Assembly: GCA_021324935.1 (NCBI GenBank)
Contig: JAJPIE010000072.1
Location: forward strand, 1 to 64,000
DNA length: 64,000 nt
Direction: 5' to 3'
Source: Acidobacteriota bacterium
GTDB taxonomy: Bacteria; Acidobacteriota; Terriglobia; Acidiferrales; UBA7541
Shown: piece after piece, positions 45,001 to 53,408 of the stretch
Layout of the letters: each line of letters starts with the position of its first letter
How positions within the stretch are numbered: the first letter of the stretch is position 1
Translations under genes and position numbers: made by a program
Notes under the pieces: model-generated
Told to the model about the DNA's origin: nothing
Databases searched by the model: none
The model's input: the letters and a program-made list of their open reading frames with translations, nothing else

Positions 45001-45041
45001 TTCGTCTGCGTGCTTGCTATGCACTGGCGAAGCCAAAACAA
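42015..45041 (-). CDS. hybrid sensor histidine kinase (GAF, PAS, HisKA, HATPase, REC)
   Basis: 1008 residues, no membrane helix, so cytosolic sensing. Two GAF-like regions (about 50-190 and 205-365), PAS-like regions (about 375-490 and 505-620; EEGVVLFDEAGRVRAVN), HisKA with His647 in SGIVHDLSNPLTTILGYAQ, N-box near 757-761 (NLFQN), G1 WDDGPGIPG, G2 GVGTGLGLAIV, and a C-terminal receiver with VVEDEP, phospho-acceptor Asp941 (ICDLKMPG) and Lys993. ATG-44990 is a plausible later start. Same strand as a sigma54 response regulator about 100 bp upstream and a HisKA-only protein downstream: a likely three-component phosphorelay. Confidence 0.93.
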   Translation of the reverse strand: MFWLRQCIASTQTKVEGMRVLAVKHRGRSLLERQPRSVVQAARNKAGHDVWLHAALLKLLAAGGADRCGVWLDSGAGGTPGLEKQKVMRGEVRDSVDGYSSGEWMLLVLESLLPLDDLAAGKIVEFTQEANSNAPIAGPTMGMRRGIWVPVLAAGELRGVLLLATQEAAATLPFETAEEVAAELGFALEWEEHARLAQEHKADLEIASRIHMGIAADVPAVQLLREIAESCASCESPLGLGTIFALIGERHVGLAVGAPSAARGEERLEVSALSGEPAWAHSVKQGPLEMFWRSAVETRQIVGAEPTSLPLARDIGRIVAFPLACDGVVRGVLLAGLPPQRANSETMERLEGRALLAARVLQHQARLAEQAELEHWRQSLLESSDQPVVLLDAGGFLRGASRGAKALLNPPAPTIAAHSGKVDLRFSEMFRSREWERVHHWLLEPSSTPGKRESGGEILQAELKNGTLVECRRLDLAAGEFLAVGLHPVARFPRERTREEVEIELRQTVEWMEEGVVLFDEAGRVRAVNERFHRMLGLTGEEAAGAGTFEDLVRLAARHARDPEAFERNWRELAESPGGETQEELQMDWPVLQTIERCTREITGDNGRRLGRVEVYREMTARRMFQSRMAETEKLASLGQRVSGIVHDLSNPLTTILGYAQRLLPRFAAAGPEVQNELRGILGEAERATGILRQLLRLSGETRSVREKLSVNDLVDRTAELMRAALSGGPIRLVIEKEPGLSAVEGEFGQLQQVLLNLFQNAQQAIEQSGKGSLIGVRTVSAGEGRVRLEVWDDGPGIPGAIQARIFDPFFTTKPPGVGTGLGLAIVLGFVRQHGGTVNVVSAPRGGTRFLVELPALRASDAPPLPEPELLRFPPGQGWEGSRQRGGPRAAKVLVVEDEPTVGGLIADVLRDEGMRVDVLRDGHAALARAERETYDLVICDLKMPGMDGKKFFHSLGQRHNPLQDHVLFVTGDVVAPSTQEFLERHRLPYVAKPFRVEELSRAVRELL

Positions 45042-45144
45042 AGACTGGCCATGTTGTTGTCAATGCGAGGGTTACGCGGAATGAGACTATTTCAAGTCGA
45101 GAATTGTCTGCCTATTTTTCCGATTTGACACGCCCCGCCACCAT

Positions 45145-46599
45145 TCAGGCGTCGGCGCGCTCGATTTGGTACTGCTTCAGCTTGCGATACAACGTCGTTT
45201 TGCCAATACCCAACATGCGCGCGGCGGCCTGCTTGTCTCCGCCGGTTTGCCGCAATGTGCTGAGAATGGCGCGGCGCTCCAGTTCATCGAGAGGCAGCAC
45301 CTCTTCTTTTTCTGGGGCGCGGTCCGTCGTCGGATATTGCAAGCTGGTCGGAAGATCATTCACGCTCAGGAACGGGCCGCTGCCAAGCGCGACGGCGCGC
45401 TCGATTGTGTTTTCAAGCTCGCGCACGTTGCCTGGCCAGTCGTAAGCCATCAAGCGGCGCATGGCGTCTTCGGTGAGTTCGCGTGTCATTTCGTCGTGGT
45501 GCGAAAATTTTTCCAAGAACGAAGTCACCAGCAGCGGAATGTCGCTTTTGCGTTCCCGCAACGGCGGCAACTTGATCTGCACGACGTTCAATCGAAAGTA
45601 AAGATCCTGGCGGAACGTGCCGTTCTTGATGCCAAGCTCGAGGTCCCGGTTGGTGGCCGCCACGATGCGAATATTGATCGGACGGCGCTCCGTGGAGCCC
45701 ACGGGTTTGATTTCGCCTTCCTGGAGCGCGCGCAAGAGTTTCGCCTGCATCTCCAGGCTCATCTCGCCAATCTCGTCCAGGAAAAGCGTCCCGCCGTTGG
45801 CCGCTTCCATCAGTCCCTGCTTGGCTTGCAGGGCTCCGGTAAATGCGCCGCGCGTGTACCCGAACAGTTCCGATTCGATCAGCGTGGAGACCAGCGCCGA
45901 ACATTCCACCGGAACGAAGGGCTTTTCCTTGCGCGGGCCAAGATAGTGGATGCTGCGAGCCACGAGCTCCTTACCCGTGCCGCTTTCGCCAAGAATGAGC
46001 ACCGGGTGGTCGCGCAGGGTCACCTTCTCAATCAAGCGGTAGACCCGTTCCATGCGCGGGGACATTCCGATCAGGCCCCCGAATCCCGGGCGCGCGCGGA
46101 CCTGCTCTCGAAGCATACGGTTCTCGCGGCGCAATTCCACGCCGTGCACCACCTGCTCCAGACGCGCCCGGAGTTCCTCGACGCGAAATGGTTTTGTCAC
46201 GTAATCAGCCGCGCCCATCCGCGTGGCCTGCACCGCGGAATCGATGGTGCCGTACTGTGTGAGCATCACCACAGCCATGTCGGGGAAAAGACGCGTGACC
46301 CTCCGCAGGAGTTCAAGCCCGCTGGTACCCGGCAGACGGAGATCCGTGAGCAGAATGTCGATGGGAGAAAGTTCCAGAATCTCCAGTGCTTCTTCGGCGG
46401 TGCTTACGTCGAAGACTTTCATGCCTGCTTCCTCGGCGATTGTCCGGCAGATGCCGCGGACATGTTCATCGTCGTCCACAACCAGCAGGTGCACCGGTGG
46501 CAGCCCCTGTTCGGCGCGTTCCTCCCTGCCCAGAGCAAACATTCCCGCGGACTTTTCAAATTCCATGCCCACAGACCGCCCTACGCGCGTCTCCGCCAT
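45145..46599 (-). CDS. NtrC-family sigma54-dependent response regulator
   Basis: 484 residues. Receiver about 35-155 (VVDDDE, phospho-acceptor Asp86 in LLTDLRLPG, Lys136 in VTKPF); AAA+ domain with Walker A GESGTGKE (204-211), the sigma54-contacting GAFTGA (251-256), Walker B TLFLDEIGE, and the R-finger region LYFRLNVVQIKLPPLRER; C-terminal Fis-type helix-turn-helix (about 440-480; DKQAAARMLGIGKTTLYRKLK). It activates sigma54 promoters when phosphorylated, probably by the adjacent hybrid kinase. Its own promoter looks sigma70-type and has a downstream palindrome. Confidence 0.95.
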   Translation of the reverse strand: MAETRVGRSVGMEFEKSAGMFALGREERAEQGLPPVHLLVVDDDEHVRGICRTIAEEAGMKVFDVSTAEEALEILELSPIDILLTDLRLPGTSGLELLRRVTRLFPDMAVVMLTQYGTIDSAVQATRMGAADYVTKPFRVEELRARLEQVVHGVELRRENRMLREQVRARPGFGGLIGMSPRMERVYRLIEKVTLRDHPVLILGESGTGKELVARSIHYLGPRKEKPFVPVECSALVSTLIESELFGYTRGAFTGALQAKQGLMEAANGGTLFLDEIGEMSLEMQAKLLRALQEGEIKPVGSTERRPINIRIVAATNRDLELGIKNGTFRQDLYFRLNVVQIKLPPLRERKSDIPLLVTSFLEKFSHHDEMTRELTEDAMRRLMAYDWPGNVRELENTIERAVALGSGPFLSVNDLPTSLQYPTTDRAPEKEEVLPLDELERRAILSTLRQTGGDKQAAARMLGIGKTTLYRKLKQYQIERADA

Positions 46600-46663
46600 T
46601 GCTCCTCTCTTTGGGAAACGGGGCGCCCTGAAGTGGGGGTAAGGAGAGTCACAGGGCGGGACC

Positions 46664-46682
46664 AGTTCCCATTCCGGGAACT
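46664..46682. promoter_or_regulatory. perfect palindrome at the response-regulator transcription start
   Basis: AGTTCCC-ATTCC-GGGAACT: a 7-bp perfect inverted repeat with a 5-nt spacer, lying just downstream of the predicted transcription start (about 46684, minus strand). The position suits an operator where a bound dimer blocks transcription; autoregulation or control by another factor is inferred. Confidence 0.45.
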
Positions 46683-46690
46683 TCCCCTCC

Positions 46691-46719
46691 CTTCTAGTTC
46701 AGAATGGTGTTATTGTCAA
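46691..46719 (-). promoter_or_regulatory. sigma70-type promoter of the response-regulator gene
   Basis: On the minus strand: perfect TTGACA (46714-46719), a 17-nt spacer, and TAGAAG (46691-46696, four of six). The start would be near 46684, about 85 nt before ATG-46599. Confidence 0.55.
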
Positions 46720-46780
46720 GTCTGTAATTATCTAAGTTAGATTTTTAACGAACGTGTACCAAATTGGAATAGGAGATGGT

Positions 46781-48847
46781 TCACTCTGGCATGGCTTGTG
46801 TCCCGCGTTTCGGCTTTCTTCGGGTGCTGGTCGATGGACTCACGGCCGGCCCGAACCAGTGCGCCACGTGGCTTTCCAGGCGGAGAACACCCTCGCTCTG
46901 CGACCCAAGCACGATTTCGCCAGGTTTCGTTTCCGCCATTCCGCTGAACCGGCTGCGTTCCGCGTCCTGGTCCAGGCGAGACCAGTTGCCCATCCCGTCC
47001 GGAGATAGATACACACCGCCTTCCTGCAGGGTGGCCAGCAATCCTGAGGAGGTCCTCCATTCGTGTTCGACCACCCCGGCCGGTAAGCCATCCCGGGATA
47101 GTGTCCAGTGCTCCCCAGCGTCCGGTGTGACATAGAGTCCCTCGCTGGTGGCGAGGCAAAAGCCCGGACCGTCATGGGAGTCTCCCAGGATTCCCTTGAC
47201 TTCAGGAAGGCCGGGCGGGAAGCTTCGCCACAGCGCCGACTTCCCCGCGTCACGCGAGAATCCAATCTTCCGTTCGCTTGCAACGGCGAAAACTTGTCCA
47301 TCCGGCGAGACCCATAGCGCCGAGACCGATTTCGCCGAGGCAAAGGCGGACAGCAGTTCGCAACTGCCCTGGCGGGTACATTTCAAAACGCCTTCCGGCG
47401 CAGGGAGATAAGCATAATTGCCCGAGAAGATCAGGATTCCTCTGGAGCGCACGGCAACACGGCGAACCCCAAGTGATTTCGTTGCCACGCCTCTGTGGAA
47501 CCTCGCGGGCAAGGCGTAAGTCGCTTTCCAGGGTTTCCAGCCTCCGCTTTCTCCGGATGCGAGCCAAAGCGTCCCGTTCGAAAGCTCCGCGAACCAGCCC
47601 CAAGGGCCCCCGTAAATGCGGGAGATGCGGTCCACACTCCAACCACTGGTCCCGGTTGCTCTTGGCGAATCGGGAGGCAGGGAGCTCCAACTCCTTCCTG
47701 AATCGCGGCTTTCCAGAAGTTCCAGGCCGTTACTTTGCAAAAGCAATAGGAGGCGCGAGGGATCATCCGGATCGCCGACCATCTGCATCGCAATCTGATG
47801 TGCAAAACCCCGATTGGAATCCATAAACGTTTTGCCGCCATCCTCGCTGATCATCACACCCTGTGCTTCGGTACCGATAACAATCCTCAGCGCCGCTTCC
47901 CCCGCCGCCGGAAGGACCGCGACCCCGTTGACCACCCATCCGTCTGGAGTTGTGCGCAACCAACTTTCTCCGTCGTCGCGGGTGACCCAGAGGCCCTCCG
48001 TCGTTGCCGCAAAGAGCGTTCCCGGATGCTGCGGATCCTGCACAATGGCCTGCGTTCGGCGGGCGGCATAGGGAATGCCCTGCATTTTGATCCACAGGTC
48101 TCCGCGGTTTTCACTGCGATAGATTCCAGAGCAGGCGCTGAGATAAACGCGCGCGGGATTCCGGGCGTCCACGCGTATGCTCATGATATCGGAGTCATCA
48201 ATCAGCCCGGTGGCGATGGAACTCCAGTTTCTGCCGCCGTCGGTGGTTTTCCAGGGCAAGTGGTAAGTTCCCGCGTAGATGATTTGCGGATTGGCGGGAT
48301 CGATGGCCACGGAATCCAGGTTGCGCAGCTCAGGATCGCCTGCCGGGGAAATGCGTTCCCACGTTTCACCGGAATCCACAGAACGAAACACGCCGCTGCG
48401 CGTCCCCGCAACCAGCAACCCCGCCTGAGAAGGAGAAAATTCCAGCGCGCGGACGGCTTCTCCTTGCAAGCCCGAGGGTTTCCACGTGCTGCCTCCGTCT
48501 TCGCTGCAAAACACGCCGCCGCCAGCACCGGCTTCCTGAAACCATACGGCCGCGAATACCTGCTTTGGCTCCCGAGGGTTCACAGCAAGCTGCGCAACGA
48601 TAGCGTCCGTCCGGAGGCCGACACGGCCGCGAAGGCTCCAGTGCCCGCCGCGATCCTGACTTACAAAAACATGGCCGTCATTCGTGCCAAGGTAGAGTGT
48701 GTCACCAGAATCCGAGGCGAGCGAAATCACCATGCCGCCCGGCGGTCCCAGGCGCTCCCAGGTTTGCGCGGAAAGCGGCAGGCTGTTGGCAAATATCAAT
48801 AGCGAGAAAACGGCGAGCTTCACGGAAGCGGAAGGACCCCTTTTCAT
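46781..48847 (-). CDS. secreted BNR/sortilin-like beta-propeller protein
   Basis: 688 residues; signal peptide about 1-28 (LAVFSLLIFANSLPLSAQ). More than eight BNR/Asp-box repeats of the S-x-D-x-G-x-x-W type (SQDRGGHWS, SEDGGSTWK, SVDSGETWE, TTDGGRNWS, SENRGDLW, TRDDGESW, SRDSGRSW), as in Ycf48/sortilin-like propellers. No catalytic sialidase triad recognised. Probably a periplasmic or surface binding propeller. It lies downstream of ompA on the same strand, with a terminator between, so it is likely a separate transcript. The ribosome site is weak. Confidence 0.82.
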   Translation of the reverse strand: MKRGPSASVKLAVFSLLIFANSLPLSAQTWERLGPPGGMVISLASDSGDTLYLGTNDGHVFVSQDRGGHWSLRGRVGLRTDAIVAQLAVNPREPKQVFAAVWFQEAGAGGGVFCSEDGGSTWKPSGLQGEAVRALEFSPSQAGLLVAGTRSGVFRSVDSGETWERISPAGDPELRNLDSVAIDPANPQIIYAGTYHLPWKTTDGGRNWSSIATGLIDDSDIMSIRVDARNPARVYLSACSGIYRSENRGDLWIKMQGIPYAARRTQAIVQDPQHPGTLFAATTEGLWVTRDDGESWLRTTPDGWVVNGVAVLPAAGEAALRIVIGTEAQGVMISEDGGKTFMDSNRGFAHQIAMQMVGDPDDPSRLLLLLQSNGLELLESRDSGRSWSSLPPDSPRATGTSGWSVDRISRIYGGPWGWFAELSNGTLWLASGESGGWKPWKATYALPARFHRGVATKSLGVRRVAVRSRGILIFSGNYAYLPAPEGVLKCTRQGSCELLSAFASAKSVSALWVSPDGQVFAVASERKIGFSRDAGKSALWRSFPPGLPEVKGILGDSHDGPGFCLATSEGLYVTPDAGEHWTLSRDGLPAGVVEHEWRTSSGLLATLQEGGVYLSPDGMGNWSRLDQDAERSRFSGMAETKPGEIVLGSQSEGVLRLESHVAHWFGPAVSPSTSTRRKPKRGTQAMPE

Positions 48848-48862
48848 TCACATACAACCTGA

Positions 48863-48910
48863 GCCGGAAAACAACCGGGCTCCCCGAAACTGGGTTCGGA
48901 GAGCCCGGTT
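48863..48910 (-). terminator. intrinsic terminator after the OmpA-family gene
   Basis: AACCGGGCTC (48873-48882) pairs with GAGCCCGGTT (48901-48910), with a further CCGAA/TTCGG inner stem, about 15 bp in all. On the minus strand the hairpin is followed by GTTTT. It lies 60 nt downstream of the OmpA stop. Confidence 0.75.
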
Positions 48911-48970
48911 GAAGGATTCCTGATTCCTGCCCGGTGCAAGCGATGCCTCGCCGGCGCCGAGGAAGCAGAA

Positions 48971-50653
48971 CTAGTAAGTAGCGCCTTCCGGCACGAAGAT
49001 GAAGTCCACGCGCCGGTTGCCCTTCTCCATGCCCTTTTCGGTGGACGGAGTCCCGACGCGGGTGGAGATGCGCGAAGCATCGATGCCCTTTTCGCCAAGA
49101 TATTTCTTGGCGCCGTCGGCGCGGACTTGCGCCAGCTTGGCGTGATTGGGTTCCTTCGGATCGGCATAGCCGACTATTACCAGCTTGGCATTGGGTTCGC
49201 TCTTCAGGCGGAGGGCAACGTCATCGCCCACGCGCTTGCAAGCGTTGTCGAAACGCCCCGCGCCAACCTTGGTGTAACCGCAATCGCCGACTTTGGAAGC
49301 CTGCGGCGGCGGGGCCGGCTGCTGCACGTCCACGTTGGTAGTCGCACTGGTGCGGCCGCCGCGCCCGTCATCTGCCGTGCAGATAACTGTGTAGCTGCCG
49401 GCGGAGAGGCCGGTGGAATCGAATTCCGCAGTCGGGCCATTGCCGGAAATCTGGCCGCCCGTAGCGGAGTAGCTGTAGGTCAGCGGATCGTTGTCCGGAT
49501 CGCTGGCCGTGGAGATAATCTTCACGCGCTCACCCGCGATGATCGGATTGCGTTCGGGGGCGCAGGAAATCACCGGAGGCCGGTTGGGCCGCTTCGCAAC
49601 CGCGATGTCAACCGAGCAAGTCGCGTTGCCGCCATGACCGTCGTCCACCTTCGCGCTGACCGTGTAGGTGCCAATCGCGAGTCCCGAAGGATTCCAGCGC
49701 ACGTCAGGTCCAGTGCCGTCGACGGTGCCACTGGTGGCCGTGTAGGCGTAGGTCAGCGGATCGTTATCCGGGTCGCTGGCGTTCACGTGAATCGCCACGG
49801 GAGTAGTCGTTCCCTCGTAGACAGACGTGGGGTCCGCCGAACATGCCGCAACCGGCGGCCGGTTTGGTTTCGGCGGAGCCGGTGGATAGGCCCAACGCAA
49901 TACAACGCCGCTACCGATGCGGAAATTATTCTGACGGCCGTCCGGGCTCACCAGGGAGCCGGAGAAGTTCGTGAGGAGGTAATCGGCCTGGAAGAAGCGC
50001 CACGCGAGATACTTGGTAAGGATCACGTCCACGCCGCCGCCAGCCGCCAAGGCAAAGGAACTTTGCGAACTGTCGCCGCTCACTTGCGAACTGCCGTGCG
50101 CCGCGCCGAACAACACTTCAGCGAAGGGAACGAAGTGCTCAAAATGCCGCCAGTTCAAACGCGGGCCGAACAAGTAGGTCTGCATGTTGCCACTGATGCT
50201 GGAAGGAGTGTAGCTGCCATCCGGGTTCAGCACATAGATCTGGCGATCAAAGCGGTAGCCGCCTACTTCACCGACCAGCCCCAGCCACTTGTTCACGTTA
50301 TATGCGAACGAACCGGTGGCGCCCAATTGATTGAAGTTTCGGAACGAACACGGGCAAAAATTGATGTAGCTGAACATGCCCGCGACTTCATACTTGGGCG
50401 TCAGCAATCCCCAGGCGTGCCGATTCCAGGGGTTGTTATTCCAATCCGACATGGCGTCGGCAGGCATCGCCGCAGCAGCCGGCATCGGGAACAGTGTTGG
50501 CGACGCAGGCGCGATGCTGAAATCGTGCGCGGTAATCGCGTTTGAAAACTCCGAATTGTTGCTGTGGTTTGCTGTGCTCGCATCTTTCTGCTGCGCACAG
50601 ATTGGCAGGGCAAGCAGAGCGCCCATTGCCAAGGTTGCACACCATTTGCGCAT
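48971..50653 (-). CDS. OmpA-family outer-membrane protein with PKD-like repeats
   Basis: 560 residues from ATG-50653, chosen for GGAGG 5 nt upstream and the immediate signal peptide (LAMGALLALPICAQ). An N-terminal small beta-barrel (about 75-265, aromatic alternation) is followed by two PKD/cadherin-like repeats (about 268-430), each opening NRPPV and containing SDPDNDPLTY and DDG(H/R)GG, then an OmpA/MotB peptidoglycan-binding domain (VIVGYADPKEPNHAKLAQVRADGAKKYL, TRVGTPST). Anchors outer membrane to cell wall; the repeats may act as a spacer. C-terminus FIFVPEGATY. Confidence 0.88.
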   Translation of the reverse strand: MRKWCATLAMGALLALPICAQQKDASTANHSNNSEFSNAITAHDFSIAPASPTLFPMPAAAAMPADAMSDWNNNPWNRHAWGLLTPKYEVAGMFSYINFCPCSFRNFNQLGATGSFAYNVNKWLGLVGEVGGYRFDRQIYVLNPDGSYTPSSISGNMQTYLFGPRLNWRHFEHFVPFAEVLFGAAHGSSQVSGDSSQSSFALAAGGGVDVILTKYLAWRFFQADYLLTNFSGSLVSPDGRQNNFRIGSGVVLRWAYPPAPPKPNRPPVAACSADPTSVYEGTTTPVAIHVNASDPDNDPLTYAYTATSGTVDGTGPDVRWNPSGLAIGTYTVSAKVDDGHGGNATCSVDIAVAKRPNRPPVISCAPERNPIIAGERVKIISTASDPDNDPLTYSYSATGGQISGNGPTAEFDSTGLSAGSYTVICTADDGRGGRTSATTNVDVQQPAPPPQASKVGDCGYTKVGAGRFDNACKRVGDDVALRLKSEPNAKLVIVGYADPKEPNHAKLAQVRADGAKKYLGEKGIDASRISTRVGTPSTEKGMEKGNRRVDFIFVPEGATY

Positions 50654-50969
50654 TGTTTCCTCCATAAATGAAGCAAGAAATCCCTTCTGTTCCTCGCGTC
50701 TGCCTGTTGCTGATTTCAACTGCTGCGCTGGAGGCGACGCAGGATGGCGCGCAGCATCCGACTTGCTTCTAAAATTCGGGGCGGTTTCACACGTGGCCTG
50801 CTCGCACTTGAAACAAGCTGTGGAAAGAAGCAAGTTGCTGCGGTTGAAAGCATATTCCATAAGTTCATCATTCTGCAAGTACTTCATGCGGCCAAACGGG
50901 GGTCGAGCGAGCCTCCTGGTTCCAAAACCCCCATCGAACCTTCTCCGGGTGCGCTACACTACTTTGCCT
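50654..50969. other. 316-bp divergent region between ompA and MBL-hydrolase genes
   Basis: Should hold both promoters. The only recognisable element is TACACT at 50955-50960, 9 nt before ATG-50970, suggesting a leaderless rightward transcript. Long frames crossing this region on either strand lack protein character. Confidence 0.35.
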
Positions 50970-51878
50970 ATGACCATCAGCATTCTGGACTTGGATTGGA
51001 CCGGGAAAGGGCGTTGCATCGCCAGCGCCCTCATCCGCTCTGAGGATTTCGCAGCGCTCGTTGATCCCGGGCCAGGGTCGACAATAGAGAATCTGCGGGA
51101 ACGACTCGCCGCACATCACCTAAGAGTTGCCGACTTAAACGTGATATTGCTCACTCACATCCACTTGGATCATGCCGGGGCGACGGGAGCCTTGGCCCGA
51201 GAGAGTCCGGGGCTCCGCGTGTACGTTCATCGCCGGGGCGCGCCGCATATGGTTGATCCTACAAAACTTCTGACCAGCGCAGAGCGTCTTTACGGAACGG
51301 AGATGAAGCCTCTGTTTGGCGAGTTCTTGCCGGTTCCCGAGAGCAACCTCGAGGTTCTGGAGGGTGGGGAAACTCTTGCCCTGGGTGAACGGGAGATGCA
51401 GGTCCTTTATACACCGGGTCATGCCTCGCACCACGTTACGTACTTTGACCCAGCGGACCGGGTAGCATTTGTGGGGGACACTGCGGGTATTTGTATCGAG
51501 GGAAATCGCTTCGTTCTCCCCGCCACGCCTCCACCGGACATTTCCTTCGAACTTTGGGAAGCCTCCCTCGATGCAATCGGGCAGCTCTATCCACGGCGCC
51601 TCTTTCTGACCCATTTTGGCTTTTCCGATCAAGCAGACCAGCATCTGAAGGCTTACCGGGAGCGTCTAAGACAGTGGGACAAACTATCCCGGGAAATTCT
51701 CGCTCGGGGCAACGATCAAATGGAAGCGGTGAGAGATTTCGCCCGCTCGGTCGCCGCAGAGGCCGCTGAATTCTTAACTCCGCAAGAGCTTTCGCACTAT
51801 GTATTCAATGGCGCGTTGCAGCTTTCCTGGCTGGGACTAGCGCGCTACCACCAGAAACGTGCAGAGAAAAACGCCTGA
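50970..51878 (+). CDS. metallo-beta-lactamase-fold hydrolase
   Basis: 302 residues. Zinc-binding T-H-I-H-L-D-H (the HxHxDH motif) near residue 60, TPGHASHHVTY with the third ligand, FVGDTAG for the bridging Asp, and LTHFG. After the fold, a helical C-terminal extension (about 215-300). Could be a hydroxyacylglutathione-hydrolase-like or lactonase-like enzyme; the substrate is not visible. ATG-50970 lacks a ribosome site and has a -10-like hexamer 9 nt upstream, so expression may be leaderless. Ends 13 bp from the convergent aspartate kinase gene. Confidence 0.88.
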   Translation: MTISILDLDWTGKGRCIASALIRSEDFAALVDPGPGSTIENLRERLAAHHLRVADLNVILLTHIHLDHAGATGALARESPGLRVYVHRRGAPHMVDPTKLLTSAERLYGTEMKPLFGEFLPVPESNLEVLEGGETLALGEREMQVLYTPGHASHHVTYFDPADRVAFVGDTAGICIEGNRFVLPATPPPDISFELWEASLDAIGQLYPRRLFLTHFGFSDQADQHLKAYRERLRQWDKLSREILARGNDQMEAVRDFARSVAAEAAEFLTPQELSHYVFNGALQLSWLGLARYHQKRAEKNA

Positions 51879-51891
51879 AATTTTCGCCGAA

Positions 51892-53316
51892 TTATTTTCC
51901 GTCCTTGTCCAAATGCAGGCCGAATTCTCGGTGGGTGGCCAGCAGAGCTTTCCTGACGTCTTTTTCCTCGATCACGAAGGAGATATTTGTTTCCGAAGAG
52001 CCCTGGGCGATGGCGATTATATTCACGTTCTCCTTGCCTAGCGCCTGAAACGTGCGCCCGGCGATTCCTGGCGTGCCGCGCATGTTCTCCCCGACGACGG
52101 CGACGATGGCGATGTTGGGGTCGACGTTGATGTGCTCCACTTTTTCGTGCTTCAGATCCTGCGCAAACTCCTTGCGAAGGGCTTCAATCGCGCGTTCGGC
52201 ATCCCCTGAGGAAACGATGAAGCAGATGTCATTCTGCGAGGAAGATTGCGAAATCAGCAACACATTGGCGCGCGTTTCGGCAATGGTGGAAAAGGTGCGG
52301 CCGACCACGTCCGGAAGGCCCACGATTCCCGGCCCACCGAGACTGATGAGTGTAACATCGCGAATGGCCGTCAGGGCTTTTACACCTCCGTTGCGTCCCC
52401 CCTTTGGCGTGATTTCCGTCCCGGCCTTTTCTGGGTCAAAGCTGTTGCGAATCCACACGGGAATTGCCGCTTCAACCACGGGCTTTAACGTTTTCGGGTG
52501 CAGCACTTTTGCGCCGAAGAACGCCAACTCGGCGGCCTCGCGATAGGTGATGTTGGGGATGGTGCGGGCTTCACCGATCAGGCGCGGATCGGCGGTCAGC
52601 ACTCCTTCAACATCGGTCCAGATAATGACCTCCGTGGCATCCAGCGCTGCTCCAAGAATAGTGGCGGAGTAATCGGAACCGCCGCGACCCAGCGTGGTGA
52701 GCTCCCCCTCACGCGTTGCGCCGATGAAACCCGTTACAATCGGAACAATCCCTTTCTCGAGCATGGGGAAAATCCGCGCCTGGGACTTCTCCCGGGTCTC
52801 TTTCATCAGCGGATCCGCGCCCCCATGGAAGTCGTCGGTGACGATCAGGTCGGAGGCCTCCAGCGGCTCGCTGGAGAGCCCCGTTTCCTTCACCGCTGCG
52901 GCCACCAAGGGAGCAGAGAGGCGTTCGCCGAGGCTGGAAATGGCGTCCAGAGTGCGCGGCGACAATTCACGCAGCAACGCGGTGCCTTCGCAAAACCGGC
53001 GGCCTTCGGCCAAAACTTCCTTCATCTTTTCAATGACTTTGGCGCGCTCGGCTTCGTTCTTCACCACGGCGGCAAGCGTGCTCTCATGCTTCGCCGCAAG
53101 CTCCTCGAGTATGGTGATGGCGGCCTTGGCGTTGCCACATTGCGCGGTTTTCGCGGCTTCGATCAGGCGGTTGGTGACGCCGCTCATCGCGGAAACGACG
53201 GCCACGCACTTGCCCGCGCGGGCGCCCGCCGCAACAATTTGTGCCGCGCGGAGGATACAAGAAGCATCGCCCACCGACGTCCCGCCGAATTTCATGACCT
53301 GCAACGCCGACTTCAT
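51892..53316 (-). CDS. lysC: aspartate kinase
   Basis: 474 residues from ATG-53316, preferred to TTG-53331 because AAGGGGAG precedes it. Catalyses aspartate to aspartyl-phosphate, the first step to lysine, threonine and methionine. Motifs: KFGGTSVGD, VTGFIGATREGELTTLGRGGSDYSA, and two C-terminal ACT domains (about 330-470; SQSSSQNDICFIV, AQGSSETNISFVIEE) for amino acid feedback. Monofunctional, with no homoserine dehydrogenase part. A perfect 11-bp palindrome lies 93 bp upstream. Confidence 0.95.
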   Translation of the reverse strand: MKSALQVMKFGGTSVGDASCILRAAQIVAAGARAGKCVAVVSAMSGVTNRLIEAAKTAQCGNAKAAITILEELAAKHESTLAAVVKNEAERAKVIEKMKEVLAEGRRFCEGTALLRELSPRTLDAISSLGERLSAPLVAAAVKETGLSSEPLEASDLIVTDDFHGGADPLMKETREKSQARIFPMLEKGIVPIVTGFIGATREGELTTLGRGGSDYSATILGAALDATEVIIWTDVEGVLTADPRLIGEARTIPNITYREAAELAFFGAKVLHPKTLKPVVEAAIPVWIRNSFDPEKAGTEITPKGGRNGGVKALTAIRDVTLISLGGPGIVGLPDVVGRTFSTIAETRANVLLISQSSSQNDICFIVSSGDAERAIEALRKEFAQDLKHEKVEHINVDPNIAIVAVVGENMRGTPGIAGRTFQALGKENVNIIAIAQGSSETNISFVIEEKDVRKALLATHREFGLHLDKDGK

Positions 53317-53408
53317 GACTCTCCCCTTCAATGCTAGCCAAGCTACACCACTGTGCTGGCCAAGCCTCTCTATTCTACGGTTTGGTCTTTGAATTCCACG
53401 TGACTTGC

